Shown here: positions 26,782 through 35,754 of the stretch, piece by piece
Layout of the letters: each line of letters begins with the position of its first letter
How positions within the stretch are numbered: position 1 is the first letter of the stretch
Source of the DNA: Halorarius halobius
GTDB taxonomy: Archaea > Halobacteriota > Halobacteria > Halobacteriales > Haloarculaceae
DNA length: 64,000 nucleotides
Reading direction: 5' to 3'
Assembly (NCBI RefSeq): GCF_024298865.1
Contig: NZ_CP101162.1
Coordinates: 1 to 64,000 of the forward strand
The notes under the pieces: model-generated
Told to the model about the DNA's origin: nothing
What the model saw: the letters and a program-made list of their open reading frames with translations, nothing else
The model's database searches: none
Translations under genes and position numbers: made by a program

Positions 26782-29700
26782 CGTCGAACGTGATACCGAA
26801 GAAGTCAGCCGCTTTTTGCTGGAGTATCGACTTGTCAAGATCAAGTGTTACAGGTCCGTTTTCGGTAGCGACGTTCTGATCGGTGAGTGACCGAATCAAT
26901 TGTTTCTGCTGTTCTGGTCTCATACCCTCCAATTGCGGGTAGACGAGGGAAACGACAGCAGACGTGAGCGCATCTTTCCGTGATCCGCCGGCGTCATCGT
27001 ATGAGCCGAGATACCGGATGATATCGTACACGATAGAGGGACCGATGACGCGATGTTCATTGATCCGTTGCCACAGAACTGCTACGACAGGGTACACGTC
27101 TTCGAGAACTGATCGGAGGGACTCATCGTCGGCGAGCCACGCAGTCGCGTAATTGTCAGTCCCGTCTGGGTCGAGGAGCGACGTCCGGACCTCGTCATCG
27201 GTGGTGAGTGACGGAACGCCGACGTGGACGAAGTTGAAACGGCGCATAAATGCGTACGACATTTCGTACAGCGAGGTTTTGTCGTACGTGTTCATTGTAG
27301 CAATTAGCCGCCACGAAGGGGTGACCGGGAAGGCGTCTGGGTTCCCAATAATGTCGGCGAGCTCTTCGTCAGTTGTTGAATTGGAAAGTGATCGAAGTTC
27401 GACGGTTCGGTCGCGTTCGTATGGGAGTTCGGTTGAATCGCCAGACAGAACGGAAAAGAGCTGTCCGAAGGCTTTGTCGATGTCTGACCGATTGATTTCG
27501 TCGATGATGAGCCACTCGTTGACGACACGGTCTTGCCGGAAGCACTTGAGGAAAAGCCGGGGTTCGAACAGTAGTTCCTGTCCACCGTCGCCCGTAGAAG
27601 GAACATATCCACCAATCGTATCAAACGCAGTCCACTCAGAGGTCGCAGTCGTGAACCTGTAATCGTCGACTTGCTCGTGGGTCGTCGCGGATTCACAGAT
27701 TGCCTTAGCTAGTTTTGTCTTCCCGGTGCCCGGTGGTCCGGTAAAGATGAGGTGCTTTCCAGATCGGAGTGAGGCTTCGATCTCGCGTCGAAGTCGGTCA
27801 GCATCATCGAAGTAGAGACTGTTGGGAATCGAGACGTCGACCTCCGGAGAGGTGAGTTTTGTTTTGAGTTGATTAATAGCGTCCTGTGAGACACCGTCTT
27901 CAATCGGATCCTCTAGTGCGAGGATGGTTTCGAACTCGTCTTCGCTAAGGGGGAAGAGGCTTCCTTGTGCGCGATTTCTGATTGGAGAGGCGTCTTCCAG
28001 ATCCGGGACCGCGGTAAGCTGATCCCACGAAATTGTTTCCATAGCCCGGCTGTACTCAATAGTGATTCCGTCGACCGGTTCATCGTACTCTTCGTGTTCA
28101 TCTTCGTGGAGCCCTTCCCGGATTGTTCCTTCTGCCACGATAGCCTGGACGGGCTGGGACTCATAGAACAGTACCTTGTCACCAGGAGACGCCTCCTCGA
28201 ACGCTCCAAAGATTCGACGTTTGTTCCCCTTTCGATTATACGCCGTATAGAAAACCTCTCCACCGTCTTCGATGCTTTCGACTTTCCAAATCGAAGGATT
28301 TGCCGAAATCCAGTAATGGTTCGTGCCTTTGTCCGTCGTTTCACCCTCATCATCGTCCCGAGATGACTCTTCAAAGACGAGGGCAAGGAGTTCGTCGCGA
28401 TCTATATCTCCTTTGTCGGCGAGTTCTGACGTGAGGTCGCGATAATACTCTGAATCAAGAGTATCTAGTGTGTACGTCTTGATCGAATCGGAATCACTAC
28501 CAACATCAATGTCCACCCCACCTTCCCCAAAAGTCACCTTCCAGTCAACGCTGACGACGTCTGAATGATTGATTTCAGGATAGCTCTTCTCACGGTGGGC
28601 AGCCGTAACGATACCGATCCCATAGATGATATCGGACTCTGAGGTACGCCCCTGTTTGGCGATTATCACATCGCCCTCGTCGATTTCGTACTGGAAGCGG
28701 TATGCCATACCACGACCATGGTTGTCGCCGGCCTCCGCGGCGATTTCGACGAGTTCTCCATCAGACAGCTCATCGACATCGTCGATGTCCGCTACATCGT
28801 TCGTCACCTTATGATCGAGTCCGTATCCGATGGACGCGATTCCATGTTGCATCCACGCATCCCAGTATTCGCCGCCCCTCTCAGGGGTGATTTGCCAGAT
28901 TCTTCTTGGAGTTGCTGAAGGTTCCTCAGGGGTTTCGGGCTCCTCAATTGAGTCTACCTGACTAAGAAGAAACTCCGCTGCAGATCGGGATAGGTTCGCC
29001 AGATAGGCTTCATTGAGGTTACCGTTCTTATCGATGGGGTAGTACTTTTCAGTCCGATATTGATCCTGTCCGAGCCTCTTTTTCAAGTCGTCGTCAACAG
29101 GTACTGGTTCTCCAAACGAGCGTAGATCAACCTCAACCCGATAGTATTCTTCATCTCGGGATGTGTACGTCTCGGCATTCTCGATAACGGTCGAAATGCC
29201 TATCAGCTCGTTATCGAAGTTATGGAAGACCACGTCACCGATGGATAACTTATCTAAATTGTGATGCCAAAGTCCGTCAGTCTTGGCTCTGAGATACTCT
29301 TCCTCGATTTCTGGTTGGTTATGTTGATTCACCCAATAGAGATCGGCATCATCAGATATCTCTGCGACTGGCTTCGTAGATTGCTCACCTACGACCGATC
29401 CCTGTTCCTCAACCCAATTGAAGAAGCTATCCAGATGTCGAAAGTCGTTTTTGAACGGATAGTCGGTACGAACTTCGTGAAATTTCTCGACCTCAGTTAG
29501 ATAGGAAGTGAGTCGGCCGGACATCTCATAGCCAAAGAACTTCTGCATACCCGTTCGTGAGCGGTGGTTACTGATCGGGTATTTTGTTGGATGGAGGAAG
29601 TAGAGGATCGGGGAGATAATTCCGTTTTGTATCCCTTCAATTTCGAGGTTGGCGAATTCTTCTATCGCGGGGTCAATCTCATCACGATTATCGGACCTGA

Positions 29701-30070
29701 TCGCGGTTGAAAGGAGGTTAAATGCCTCTTCCTCATGGCCTTCAATTGGCACCGAGTATGTTCCTTTCCCAACGATACCTGTCCCTTCATCAATCCGCTC
29801 CTTAATCTCGGACTTCGCGGTGGAATCGATGTCGAGATTGTCAATTCGTTCCTTCTTGTTCTCTGGTTGGAGAGCGTCATCGTTCTGGCACAGGTTGTAC
29901 ACTGTGCGCATGGCGTATTCGTCGACAGATCCCGTCTCGACGATGGCCTGTACCAATTGACGGATTACCTTAGAAGAGTTCTGAACGTGAGCTTTGTCTC
30001 GCTCCCAGTCGTGTTTGTCACGGTATCGGTCGATTAGGTCTTCAATATCCTCAGACGAAGTAGCAACCAT
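26771..30070 (-). CDS. mcrB: McrB-like AAA+ GTPase with EVE/PUA-like modules
   Basis: A 1099-residue protein, more than twice E. coli McrB. An N-terminal helical region (1-225) is followed by three EVE/PUA-like beta-barrel modules: near 250 (LYWVNQHNQPEIEEEYLR), near 390 (IWQITPERGGEYWDAWMQ) and near 580 (HYWISANPSIWKVESIED). The C-terminal AAA+ domain has Walker A GPPGTGKTKLA near 750, Walker B EWLIIDEINRSD and ATMNTYDKTSLYEMSYAFMR, the McrB sensor with the MNTxD GTPase signature. EVE/PUA-like domains read modified bases, so this is the recognition and motor subunit of a type IV restriction system. The frame opens with GTG at 30088; ATG at 30070 is preferred. Confidence 0.87.
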   Translation of the reverse strand: MVATSSEDIEDLIDRYRDKHDWERDKAHVQNSSKVIRQLVQAIVETGSVDEYAMRTVYNLCQNDDALQPENKKERIDNLDIDSTAKSEIKERIDEGTGIVGKGTYSVPIEGHEEEAFNLLSTAIRSDNRDEIDPAIEEFANLEIEGIQNGIISPILYFLHPTKYPISNHRSRTGMQKFFGYEMSGRLTSYLTEVEKFHEVRTDYPFKNDFRHLDSFFNWVEEQGSVVGEQSTKPVAEISDDADLYWVNQHNQPEIEEEYLRAKTDGLWHHNLDKLSIGDVVFHNFDNELIGISTVIENAETYTSRDEEYYRVEVDLRSFGEPVPVDDDLKKRLGQDQYRTEKYYPIDKNGNLNEAYLANLSRSAAEFLLSQVDSIEEPETPEEPSATPRRIWQITPERGGEYWDAWMQHGIASIGYGLDHKVTNDVADIDDVDELSDGELVEIAAEAGDNHGRGMAYRFQYEIDEGDVIIAKQGRTSESDIIYGIGIVTAAHREKSYPEINHSDVVSVDWKVTFGEGGVDIDVGSDSDSIKTYTLDTLDSEYYRDLTSELADKGDIDRDELLALVFEESSRDDDEGETTDKGTNHYWISANPSIWKVESIEDGGEVFYTAYNRKGNKRRIFGAFEEASPGDKVLFYESQPVQAIVAEGTIREGLHEDEHEEYDEPVDGITIEYSRAMETISWDQLTAVPDLEDASPIRNRAQGSLFPLSEDEFETILALEDPIEDGVSQDAINQLKTKLTSPEVDVSIPNSLYFDDADRLRREIEASLRSGKHLIFTGPPGTGKTKLAKAICESATTHEQVDDYRFTTATSEWTAFDTIGGYVPSTGDGGQELLFEPRLFLKCFRQDRVVNEWLIIDEINRSDIDKAFGQLFSVLSGDSTELPYERDRTVELRSLSNSTTDEELADIIGNPDAFPVTPSWRLIATMNTYDKTSLYEMSYAFMRRFNFVHVGVPSLTTDDEVRTSLLDPDGTDNYATAWLADDESLRSVLEDVYPVVAVLWQRINEHRVIGPSIVYDIIRYLGSYDDAGGSRKDALTSAVVSLVYPQLEGMRPEQQKQLIRSLTDQNVATENGPVTLDLDKSILQQKAADFFGITFDDDA

Positions 30071-30194
30071 ATTATCGAAATCCAACACACGACGGTCATA
30101 AAGGTATGCCGCTGATGAGCGCCCAATCCGCTCCCCGATAGACCCTGAGCTGAATCATATGGACTAATTGTGGTCGATGCCGTACTGAATCTTA

Positions 30195-30443
30195 ATGCAG
30201 CGCTTCTCGAAAGGGGACCGTGTTCGGGTTGATATTCCAGACGAGACAGATCCTGATCACGAGCGGTATCATGGAGTACACGGTCACGTTGTTACAGTAC
30301 TGACTGACGATGCTGAAGCGGTGACTGGTGATGAACGGGACGACCACCTCTATCGAGTCTCTCTCTCCTCTGGAGAAACCGCAGATTTTCGATGGCGCGA
30401 CCTCCGGCCCCCCATCGACGAAGATGACAACTCTACGTCCTGA
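30195..30443 (+). CDS. Small haloarchaeal protein, KOW/SH3-like
   Basis: An 82-residue acidic protein. The pattern KGDRVRVDIPDE, then YHGVHGHVV and HLYRVSLSSGETADFRWRDL suggests a KOW or SH3-like beta-barrel, a fold often used in small haloarchaeal proteins of unknown role. It lies between the divergent McrB gene and the Orc1/Cdc6 gene and is transcribed towards the latter. No partner or catalytic motif is visible. Confidence 0.6.
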   Translation: MQRFSKGDRVRVDIPDETDPDHERYHGVHGHVVTVLTDDAEAVTGDERDDHLYRVSLSSGETADFRWRDLRPPIDEDDNSTS

Positions 30444-30495
30444 TAAGCGGACATAGGTTCTTATGCAACGAGATTGACGTCCGTATCTCGGAGAA

Positions 30496-30580
30496 TTCGG
30501 GAAACGGTATGTTTCCACAAACAAACCGCTATACAGCGAGTAGACTATCCAGTCCTCTCTCCATTGAAACTGCTTTCCGG
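30496..30580. promoter_or_regulatory. Inverted repeats and ORB-like half sites upstream of first orc1/cdc6
   Basis: GGAAAC-GGTAT-GTTTCC (30500-30516) is a perfect 6-nt dyad, and TTTCCGGAAACGACCCGG at about 30571 repeats the GGAAAC core. The classical archaeal ORB contains TTCC..GGAAACGA followed by a G run, so these may be degenerate origin boxes for the adjacent Orc1/Cdc6, or operators for it. A TATA-like TTTTTACT at about 30597 precedes the gene start by about 35 nt. Confidence 0.35.
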
Positions 30581-30635
30581 AAACGACCCGGTCACGTTTT
30601 TACTACTAGCCTGAAAACCAGTCTACCAGATATAG

Positions 30636-31664
30636 ATGATTCGCGATGCTCGCGTTCTCCGCGCCGGGTTCGTCCCTCGGGAAGTTGAGCATCGCGACGC
30701 CGAGGTCAACCACCTCTCCAGCGTCCTCGAACCGATTACGAACGAGGAACCCGCCGACACAGCTATCGTCACCGGACCCAGCGGGACTGGGAAGACGTGC
30801 ATCTCGCAGTTCGTCACGGAGCGACTGCGTGAAGAGGTCCTCGACGTCGAGGCCACCTACGTCAACTGCTGGCGCAACTACACCCGGTTCCGCACGCTCT
30901 ACCAAATTCTCGACGACCTCGGCGCGACCATCGACATCCACCGGCAGTCGACGCCCCACGACGAACTCGTCGACCGCCTCCAGCAGCATGACGGCCCGCG
31001 AACCGTCGTCATCCTCGACGAGGTCGACCAGCTCGAAGACCCCAGCGTCATCTACGACCTTCACAGTCTCCCGCAGTTCGTGATCATCTGCATCGCGAAC
31101 AAGGAAGAGGAGCTGTTCAGCCGCGTCGACGACCGGCTTGTGAGTCGGCTCCGTTCGAGTGAACACGTCCGGATGGACAAGTACCACGACGAGCAGCTGT
31201 ACGACATCCTGAGTGCTCGGGCAAAGTGGGGGCTCGACGAGGACGTCATCACCGACGACCAGCTCTACCGGATCGCCGATGCGGCCGCCGGCGACGCCCG
31301 CCTCGCAATCGGCATCCTCCGAACGGCCGCCGGCAAAGCAGATCGCGAGAACCACGAGCGCATCACCGACGACATTCTTCTGGACGCCGCCGAGGATGCT
31401 CGGGCCCAAATCAAGCAGAAGAGCCTCGACTCGCTCACACCGCACCAGCGCGTCGTCTACGACATCGTTCGCGAGCACGGCCCGGTCGGGCCGAGCGAAA
31501 TCCACGAGCGCTATACCGAGAACGTCGATGACCCACGGACGAAGCGGACAATCCGCACGTACCTCTCGAAGATGGAGCAGTACAACCTCCTCGAGGCGGA
31601 GGGGACGAGTCGGGACCGAGAGTACTCGCTCGTCGATTCGGCAGCGGCGTCGCCGATGCAGTGA
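30636..31664 (+). CDS. Orc1/Cdc6-family replication initiator (first copy)
   Basis: A 342-residue initiator ATPase, shorter than the second copy in this window. AAA+ motifs: Walker A TGPSGTGKT near residue 47, Walker B VVILDEVDQLEDP near 128, and the sensor-2 region GDARLAIGILRTAAG. A C-terminal winged helix (LTPHQRVVYDIVREHGPVGP) binds origin DNA. The N-terminal extension before RAGFVPREVEHRDAE is very short, as in many plasmid-borne haloarchaeal paralogs. No clear ORB array surrounds it, unlike the copy at 40115, so it may be a secondary initiator or a regulator. Confidence 0.88.
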   Translation: MIRDARVLRAGFVPREVEHRDAEVNHLSSVLEPITNEEPADTAIVTGPSGTGKTCISQFVTERLREEVLDVEATYVNCWRNYTRFRTLYQILDDLGATIDIHRQSTPHDELVDRLQQHDGPRTVVILDEVDQLEDPSVIYDLHSLPQFVIICIANKEEELFSRVDDRLVSRLRSSEHVRMDKYHDEQLYDILSARAKWGLDEDVITDDQLYRIADAAAGDARLAIGILRTAAGKADRENHERITDDILLDAAEDARAQIKQKSLDSLTPHQRVVYDIVREHGPVGPSEIHERYTENVDDPRTKRTIRTYLSKMEQYNLLEAEGTSRDREYSLVDSAAASPMQ

Positions 31665-31685
31665 CGGTTACGCCGTCAGCTATCC

Positions 31686-31826
31686 CGAATTGAACTCGCC
31701 GAGGCCCGATTGCTCGTGGTCCAGCGGCTCGATGACCTGGGGATCGTCGTTGTCGGGGTTGTTGACCCGCGTCGACGATCTCGTCGACATCGCCCAGGTC
31801 ACAGACTTCCTCGCAGCAGACTGAAC
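31686..31826 (-). pseudogene. Frameshifted remnant of a small unidentified gene
   Basis: On the minus strand two frames join into a plausible short protein: CCEEVCDLGDVDEIVDA in one frame, then RVNNPDNDDPQVIEPLDHEQ and GLGEFNSG to a TAG in another. The join falls near 31765. Both pieces have the acidic composition of haloarchaeal coding DNA, and neither reading frame alone is open across the region. The family was not recognised. Confidence 0.35.
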
Positions 31827-31859
31827 TGCGTCGACACGGCGCTCCCGACTGAGAGCTGT

Positions 31860-32321
31860 TCACCCGAGCACGTTGCGGGCGTTGTGCCGGTACGGCGCCA
31901 TCTCCTCGAAGTTGCCCGCGTTGATGTTGAATTTATTCGGCGACCCGGCCGTGGAGTACCGTTCTAAAGTGTCGTCCGGCAACGCGAACCAATCGATACG
32001 GGTGGCCGCCGCCGCCAGCTCGTCTTCATGATCGGCGACGAACTCCTCGAACGCGTCCCTTGTCTCAAGGACGAACAGATGCACGAGTCGTCGATCGTCT
32101 GCCGACACGAGATCCCAGCGCGTCTCCTTCAACACACCCCCGAACCCTTCGCTGGCATGATGGTACCACACCCGGCAACTGTCACCGACTGCGTAGGTGT
32201 TAGCACGCGAGCGGAGATCGTCGTAATCGACCGACTGCTCCGTGACGGCGTCGGCGAATTGCTTATGTCGGTCCGGTCCTCCGAATTGTTCCAGGCCCAT
32301 CGGTCTATCGCAGAGATACAT
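31860..32321 (-). CDS. Hypothetical protein
   Basis: A 153-residue acidic protein of unknown family, with segments CDRPMGLEQFGGPDRHKQF and GDSCRVWYHHASEGFGGVLK and a C-terminal NINAGNFEEMAPYRHN. ATG at 32321 is preferred to the frame start at 32393, because the extension is compositionally odd. Codon use is normal for the window. The gene is isolated, between two degenerate genes, and no function can be suggested. Confidence 0.55.
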   Translation of the reverse strand: MYLCDRPMGLEQFGGPDRHKQFADAVTEQSVDYDDLRSRANTYAVGDSCRVWYHHASEGFGGVLKETRWDLVSADDRRLVHLFVLETRDAFEEFVADHEDELAAAATRIDWFALPDDTLERYSTAGSPNKFNINAGNFEEMAPYRHNARNVLG

Positions 32322-32502
32322 AGTCAAGGGTTGTAAGGCCGCGTCTCGCGGCGGCAGATGTTTTCTTCCGTCTAGTACGGTTAGCCCGATCATCCTCTCC
32401 TAGGATCCTCACGAATGATGCTAATCCGTCCAACTGCCTCTCTGAAGTGCTGTCCAACCGGATAAGCGGAAATTTCTACGTTCTGGAGCCCGTACCGTTG
32501 AT

Positions 32503-32939
32503 ATGTCCGAATGGGCCCTGCTGCTGGTGAAGCCGGACGCCGTGGAGCGTGACCTGACCAGCGAGGTGTTCCGCCGTGTCAGGAAGCGGGGCTGTCGGTC
32601 GAGCAGTTGCGGACGGTGACGCCGAGCCGGGGACTGGTCGAGGAGCACTACGACGAGCACCGCGGGAGCGACGTCTTCGAGCCGCTGGTCGACTACATCG
32701 CGGAGAGCAAGATACACGCGGCGGTGGTGTCTGGTGAGAATGCAGCATCACAGCTGCGCGACGTCGCTGGGGATACGGAGCCGGTGTCGGCCGACGAGGA
32801 CACGATCCGCGGCGACTTCGGCGACGACTCCTATGAGGCCGCTGATTAGGAAGGCCGGGCGTTGCAGAACCTGGTGCATGCATCGGAGCCGGACAACGCT
32901 GAAGACGAACTCCGGCTTTGATTCCCCGAACAGGTGTAA
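32503..32939 (+). pseudogene. ndk: Decayed nucleoside diphosphate kinase gene
   Basis: The reading begins MSEWALLLVKPDAVERDL, matching the Ndk N-terminus. It shifts frame near 32578 (one base lost) into AGLSVEQLRTVTPSRGLVEE, then GSDVFEPLVDYIAESK, VVSGENAASQLRDV and TIRGDFGDDS, all Ndk-like. An in-frame TAG at 32847 interrupts it, and the frame resumes as LQNLVHASEPDNAEDELRL, where Ndk has its C-terminal (I/L)VHASDS...E...W. A TGA at 32919 stands where the conserved Trp (TGG) of LWFPE is expected, followed by FPEQV and the natural stop. Three lesions make this a clear pseudogene. Active-site His would fall near HAS. Confidence 0.8.
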
Positions 32940-32982
32940 CTCGACTAGCCGAGTCTCAACAGCGCCATCTATCTGGAGCTCG

Positions 32983-34782
32983 TTAGAAGGCCCAGAGTAA
33001 CGCTTCAACCAGAAGGCGTAGCCCCAGCACACCGAATCCGGCCGCCACACACCCAATCATGTACCGGTAGTCGAAATACTCCTTTTCACCGTGGTACTGC
33101 CAGATACCGATCAAGACGATCAGGGATGCAGCGCCTACGGCAGTCTGCATACTGGCAACCGGGTAACCAACGAAGGACCAGATAGCTAGCCCAGCCCACG
33201 TAACCATCAGTAACCGGAATATCAGGTCCAGTCGTTCCTGCGCCCACTTTTCTTTCTTCTTCGCCATACAGAGATAGGCGTCCTTCCGCCCCTCCAGCTC
33301 CTCGAAGTCGAATATCTGCTCACTAAAACGGCGGATTTCGGTCTCGTACATCTCGTAGTCCTTCTCAACCTCTTCCCGAAGTCCAGTCAGGTCTTCGATG
33401 CGGTCCTGGATTAACGGGAAATAGATCCCGACCAGAACAACGACGATGAACAGGCTGAACGGTGGTACATAGGTCACGTTGTTCCAGCGGAGAACGAGAA
33501 AGAGGTTCGCCACGATGGTCCCGATGAGCGTGAACAACAGCGTCTGGATCTGTCGGGAGAGCTGTGTGGCCGCATCGGAGACACGACTCGTCAGCCCGGT
33601 CATGAAGGAGTGAATCTGCTGGATTGCGTCGCTCAGATCGTCGAAGTTCTCTTCAATAGCATCGACCTGCAGATCCTCGTAGTACTCCCGCACCTCCTCA
33701 ACGTGGTCCGGTAACTCGAGCAGATCGTCGCAGGTGTTGGCTATCGCGAGTCGCCAAAAATCCCGGAACGCGGCTTTGTCTTCGTGTTCCGCATAGATCT
33801 CATATGCACGTACGAGTCCGTCGATTTCAGCTGGATCGTAGTCGCGGCTCGCATCGTGAGGGTTCGCCTGTTTTGCAAAGGTCGTCGGCTCCGAGGTGAT
33901 GGTGAACTCTATCGACCCGTTCTTTGCTTCGACTGCCGATGAGAACACCCCGTAAATACTGTACACCAGCACGGGCCGGAAGCCAGGAATCACGTCTCGG
34001 ACCGGGATGACAGCAGCAGGAGGAACCGGGGACAGGTCGTCATACCAAACGGTGCTCTTCCGGGCACGCTGCATGGCTTCCTGATACTGGTCACGGCTAT
34101 CAGCGAGTTCCTCACCCACCAACTCGTCTACATCCTCTAATGTGGTGACAACCGAAGCATCGATAACAGAGGTAACACGGCTTTCAAAGACGAGTACAGG
34201 CAGTTTCTCGAACGCAAAGAACGCATCAATTACATCGGCTATCGACTCGCTCTCCACCCACTGGCCGAGTGTTTCTAGATCGGGCCAGAGGAACACGTCA
34301 ACCTCGCTCTGAAGGACACTCGGGAACGTCGAGATCAACTCATCCTCAATAGTCGATTTATCGACAATCCCGGTGAGCGTGACGCTGTGACCGTCATCGG
34401 CGTGGAGACCGTCGACGAGTGTTTGAACGAACTCGGCTGCTCGCTCGATATCTGAATCACTGTAGTTGTTGAATCCTCGCTCGGCCCGGTCGTGGTCGGT
34501 AGATAGGTCTAATTCGGCGAGCTCTTCAAATCCATCACTGTGCGTCACGACGCCCGTCCCACTTTTTCCGAAGAGCCGAATCGTCGGGCTATCGCATCGG
34601 AGCTCGAAATCAGTAAACCACTCCGGGTGAGTGTGGACAGCCTCAATCACACCGAAGAGCTCGTCTCTGTCAAGACCCGATGCTGTTACGGTGAATCCGA
34701 TGTCGGTCAGGGTGGTTTCTACCTCGCCCTCGGACTCGAGAGACCGGACCTGCTGCAGTACTTCAGTAACGTCAGAAGGCAT
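32983..34782 (-). CDS. Large membrane protein of unknown family
   Basis: A 599-residue protein. The first 370 residues are soluble and unrecognised. The last 230 hold about five hydrophobic helices: near 410 (LLFTLIGTIVANLFLVL), 440 (FSLFIVVVLVGIYFPLI), 530 (LMVTWAGLAIWSFVGY), 550 (AVGAASLIVLIGIW) and 575 (MIGCVAAGFGVLGLRLLVEA). A charged helical loop follows the first pair. It lies 6 nt downstream of the 321-residue gene at 34789, so the two are coexpressed. A soluble sensor fused to a C-terminal membrane part, paired with a soluble partner near a defense island, resembles membrane-effector defense modules; this is inference. Confidence 0.6.
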   Translation of the reverse strand: MPSDVTEVLQQVRSLESEGEVETTLTDIGFTVTASGLDRDELFGVIEAVHTHPEWFTDFELRCDSPTIRLFGKSGTGVVTHSDGFEELAELDLSTDHDRAERGFNNYSDSDIERAAEFVQTLVDGLHADDGHSVTLTGIVDKSTIEDELISTFPSVLQSEVDVFLWPDLETLGQWVESESIADVIDAFFAFEKLPVLVFESRVTSVIDASVVTTLEDVDELVGEELADSRDQYQEAMQRARKSTVWYDDLSPVPPAAVIPVRDVIPGFRPVLVYSIYGVFSSAVEAKNGSIEFTITSEPTTFAKQANPHDASRDYDPAEIDGLVRAYEIYAEHEDKAAFRDFWRLAIANTCDDLLELPDHVEEVREYYEDLQVDAIEENFDDLSDAIQQIHSFMTGLTSRVSDAATQLSRQIQTLLFTLIGTIVANLFLVLRWNNVTYVPPFSLFIVVVLVGIYFPLIQDRIEDLTGLREEVEKDYEMYETEIRRFSEQIFDFEELEGRKDAYLCMAKKKEKWAQERLDLIFRLLMVTWAGLAIWSFVGYPVASMQTAVGAASLIVLIGIWQYHGEKEYFDYRYMIGCVAAGFGVLGLRLLVEALLWAF

Positions 34783-34788
34783 ACCCAG

Positions 34789-35754
34789 TTAGAAGAGATC
34801 GTTCGGGCGAGGCAGGTCGTCGATTTCGTCGAACACGCTGCGCTTGTTCCTACCGGATCCGACCGTCATCTGTGGCTGTGTCCCTGATAGAACGACGTAG
34901 TACGTATTACCTTCTTTCGCCAGTTTGACGTTTTCTTGCTGCTGGAATTCGCTCAGCGGTATCTGGAAGGACGTGTTCGCGATCTCGATAGAGACTGTCG
35001 CCTCCTGCCCGACCTCGTCGTCGAACTCCTCTGCCGCGAAGTCGATGAAGTCATCTAACGAGTCGAACTCTCCATCTTCGCCATCCATCCGCTGGCTGAT
35101 GGAACCCTCGACGAGCTCGTCCGGGTGCTTCTCTTCTTCGAGCCGGAGGAACCGCCACCAGTATTTCGCGTAGTGTTGGCTGCCGTCCCGTTGATAGACG
35201 TGCGCCTGCTCAGGGTCCGGTTCATTCTCGAACTCGTCATAGAAGGGGTAGATGATGCTCTTGTCTGTTTCTTCCCGGATGATCCGCTCGTGCTCGACGA
35301 ACATTTCGTCGGTGTCGATCTCGTGTGCATCGGGGAGGAACGGTGTCTTGATCACCGCCACGAAATCGCGGTCGTGTTCCTCAAACGGTGCGACGATGAT
35401 CAGGTCGGAGCGAGATTGAATTTCGGTGATGTACCAGTCGGCGATGTACTCGCTGTATCGTTCGATATCCCCATCGTTCCTGACCTCCTCGAGCACTTCG
35501 ATAACAGATTCGCCATCATCGGTTCGTTCCACCTCGGCCTCGGCGCTGAATCGGTGGTTTCGGGCGCTCTTCGAATCCCCGTATTTCTTGTCAAGTGCTG
35601 TATCGATAAGTTCTTCACAGATACGGGAGGCCTCGGCGCCGGCGTCAGCGTTGAGATCTTCATCGTCGAGGACGCCTACAGTTGAAGGATCAGGACTATC
35701 GTCGCCCTCCGTTTTCACGCAGCTATAAACGCCGATCCCCGTAACCTCAACCAT
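34789..35754 (-). CDS. Acidic soluble partner protein, unknown family
   Basis: A 321-residue acidic protein of unknown family. Noteworthy segments are SDLIIVAPFEEHDRDFVAVI, then KTPFLPDAHEIDTDEM, and a C-terminal beta region FQIPLSEFQQQENVKLAKE. The layout loosely recalls KwaB (DUF4868), the soluble partner of the membrane protein KwaA in Kiwa defense, but identity is not established. A TATA-like TATTTAAACT lies upstream near 35812 in an AT-rich stretch. First gene of a two-gene operon with the membrane protein at 32983. Confidence 0.6.
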   Translation of the reverse strand: MVEVTGIGVYSCVKTEGDDSPDPSTVGVLDDEDLNADAGAEASRICEELIDTALDKKYGDSKSARNHRFSAEAEVERTDDGESVIEVLEEVRNDGDIERYSEYIADWYITEIQSRSDLIIVAPFEEHDRDFVAVIKTPFLPDAHEIDTDEMFVEHERIIREETDKSIIYPFYDEFENEPDPEQAHVYQRDGSQHYAKYWWRFLRLEEEKHPDELVEGSISQRMDGEDGEFDSLDDFIDFAAEEFDDEVGQEATVSIEIANTSFQIPLSEFQQQENVKLAKEGNTYYVVLSGTQPQMTVGSGRNKRSVFDEIDDLPRPNDLF

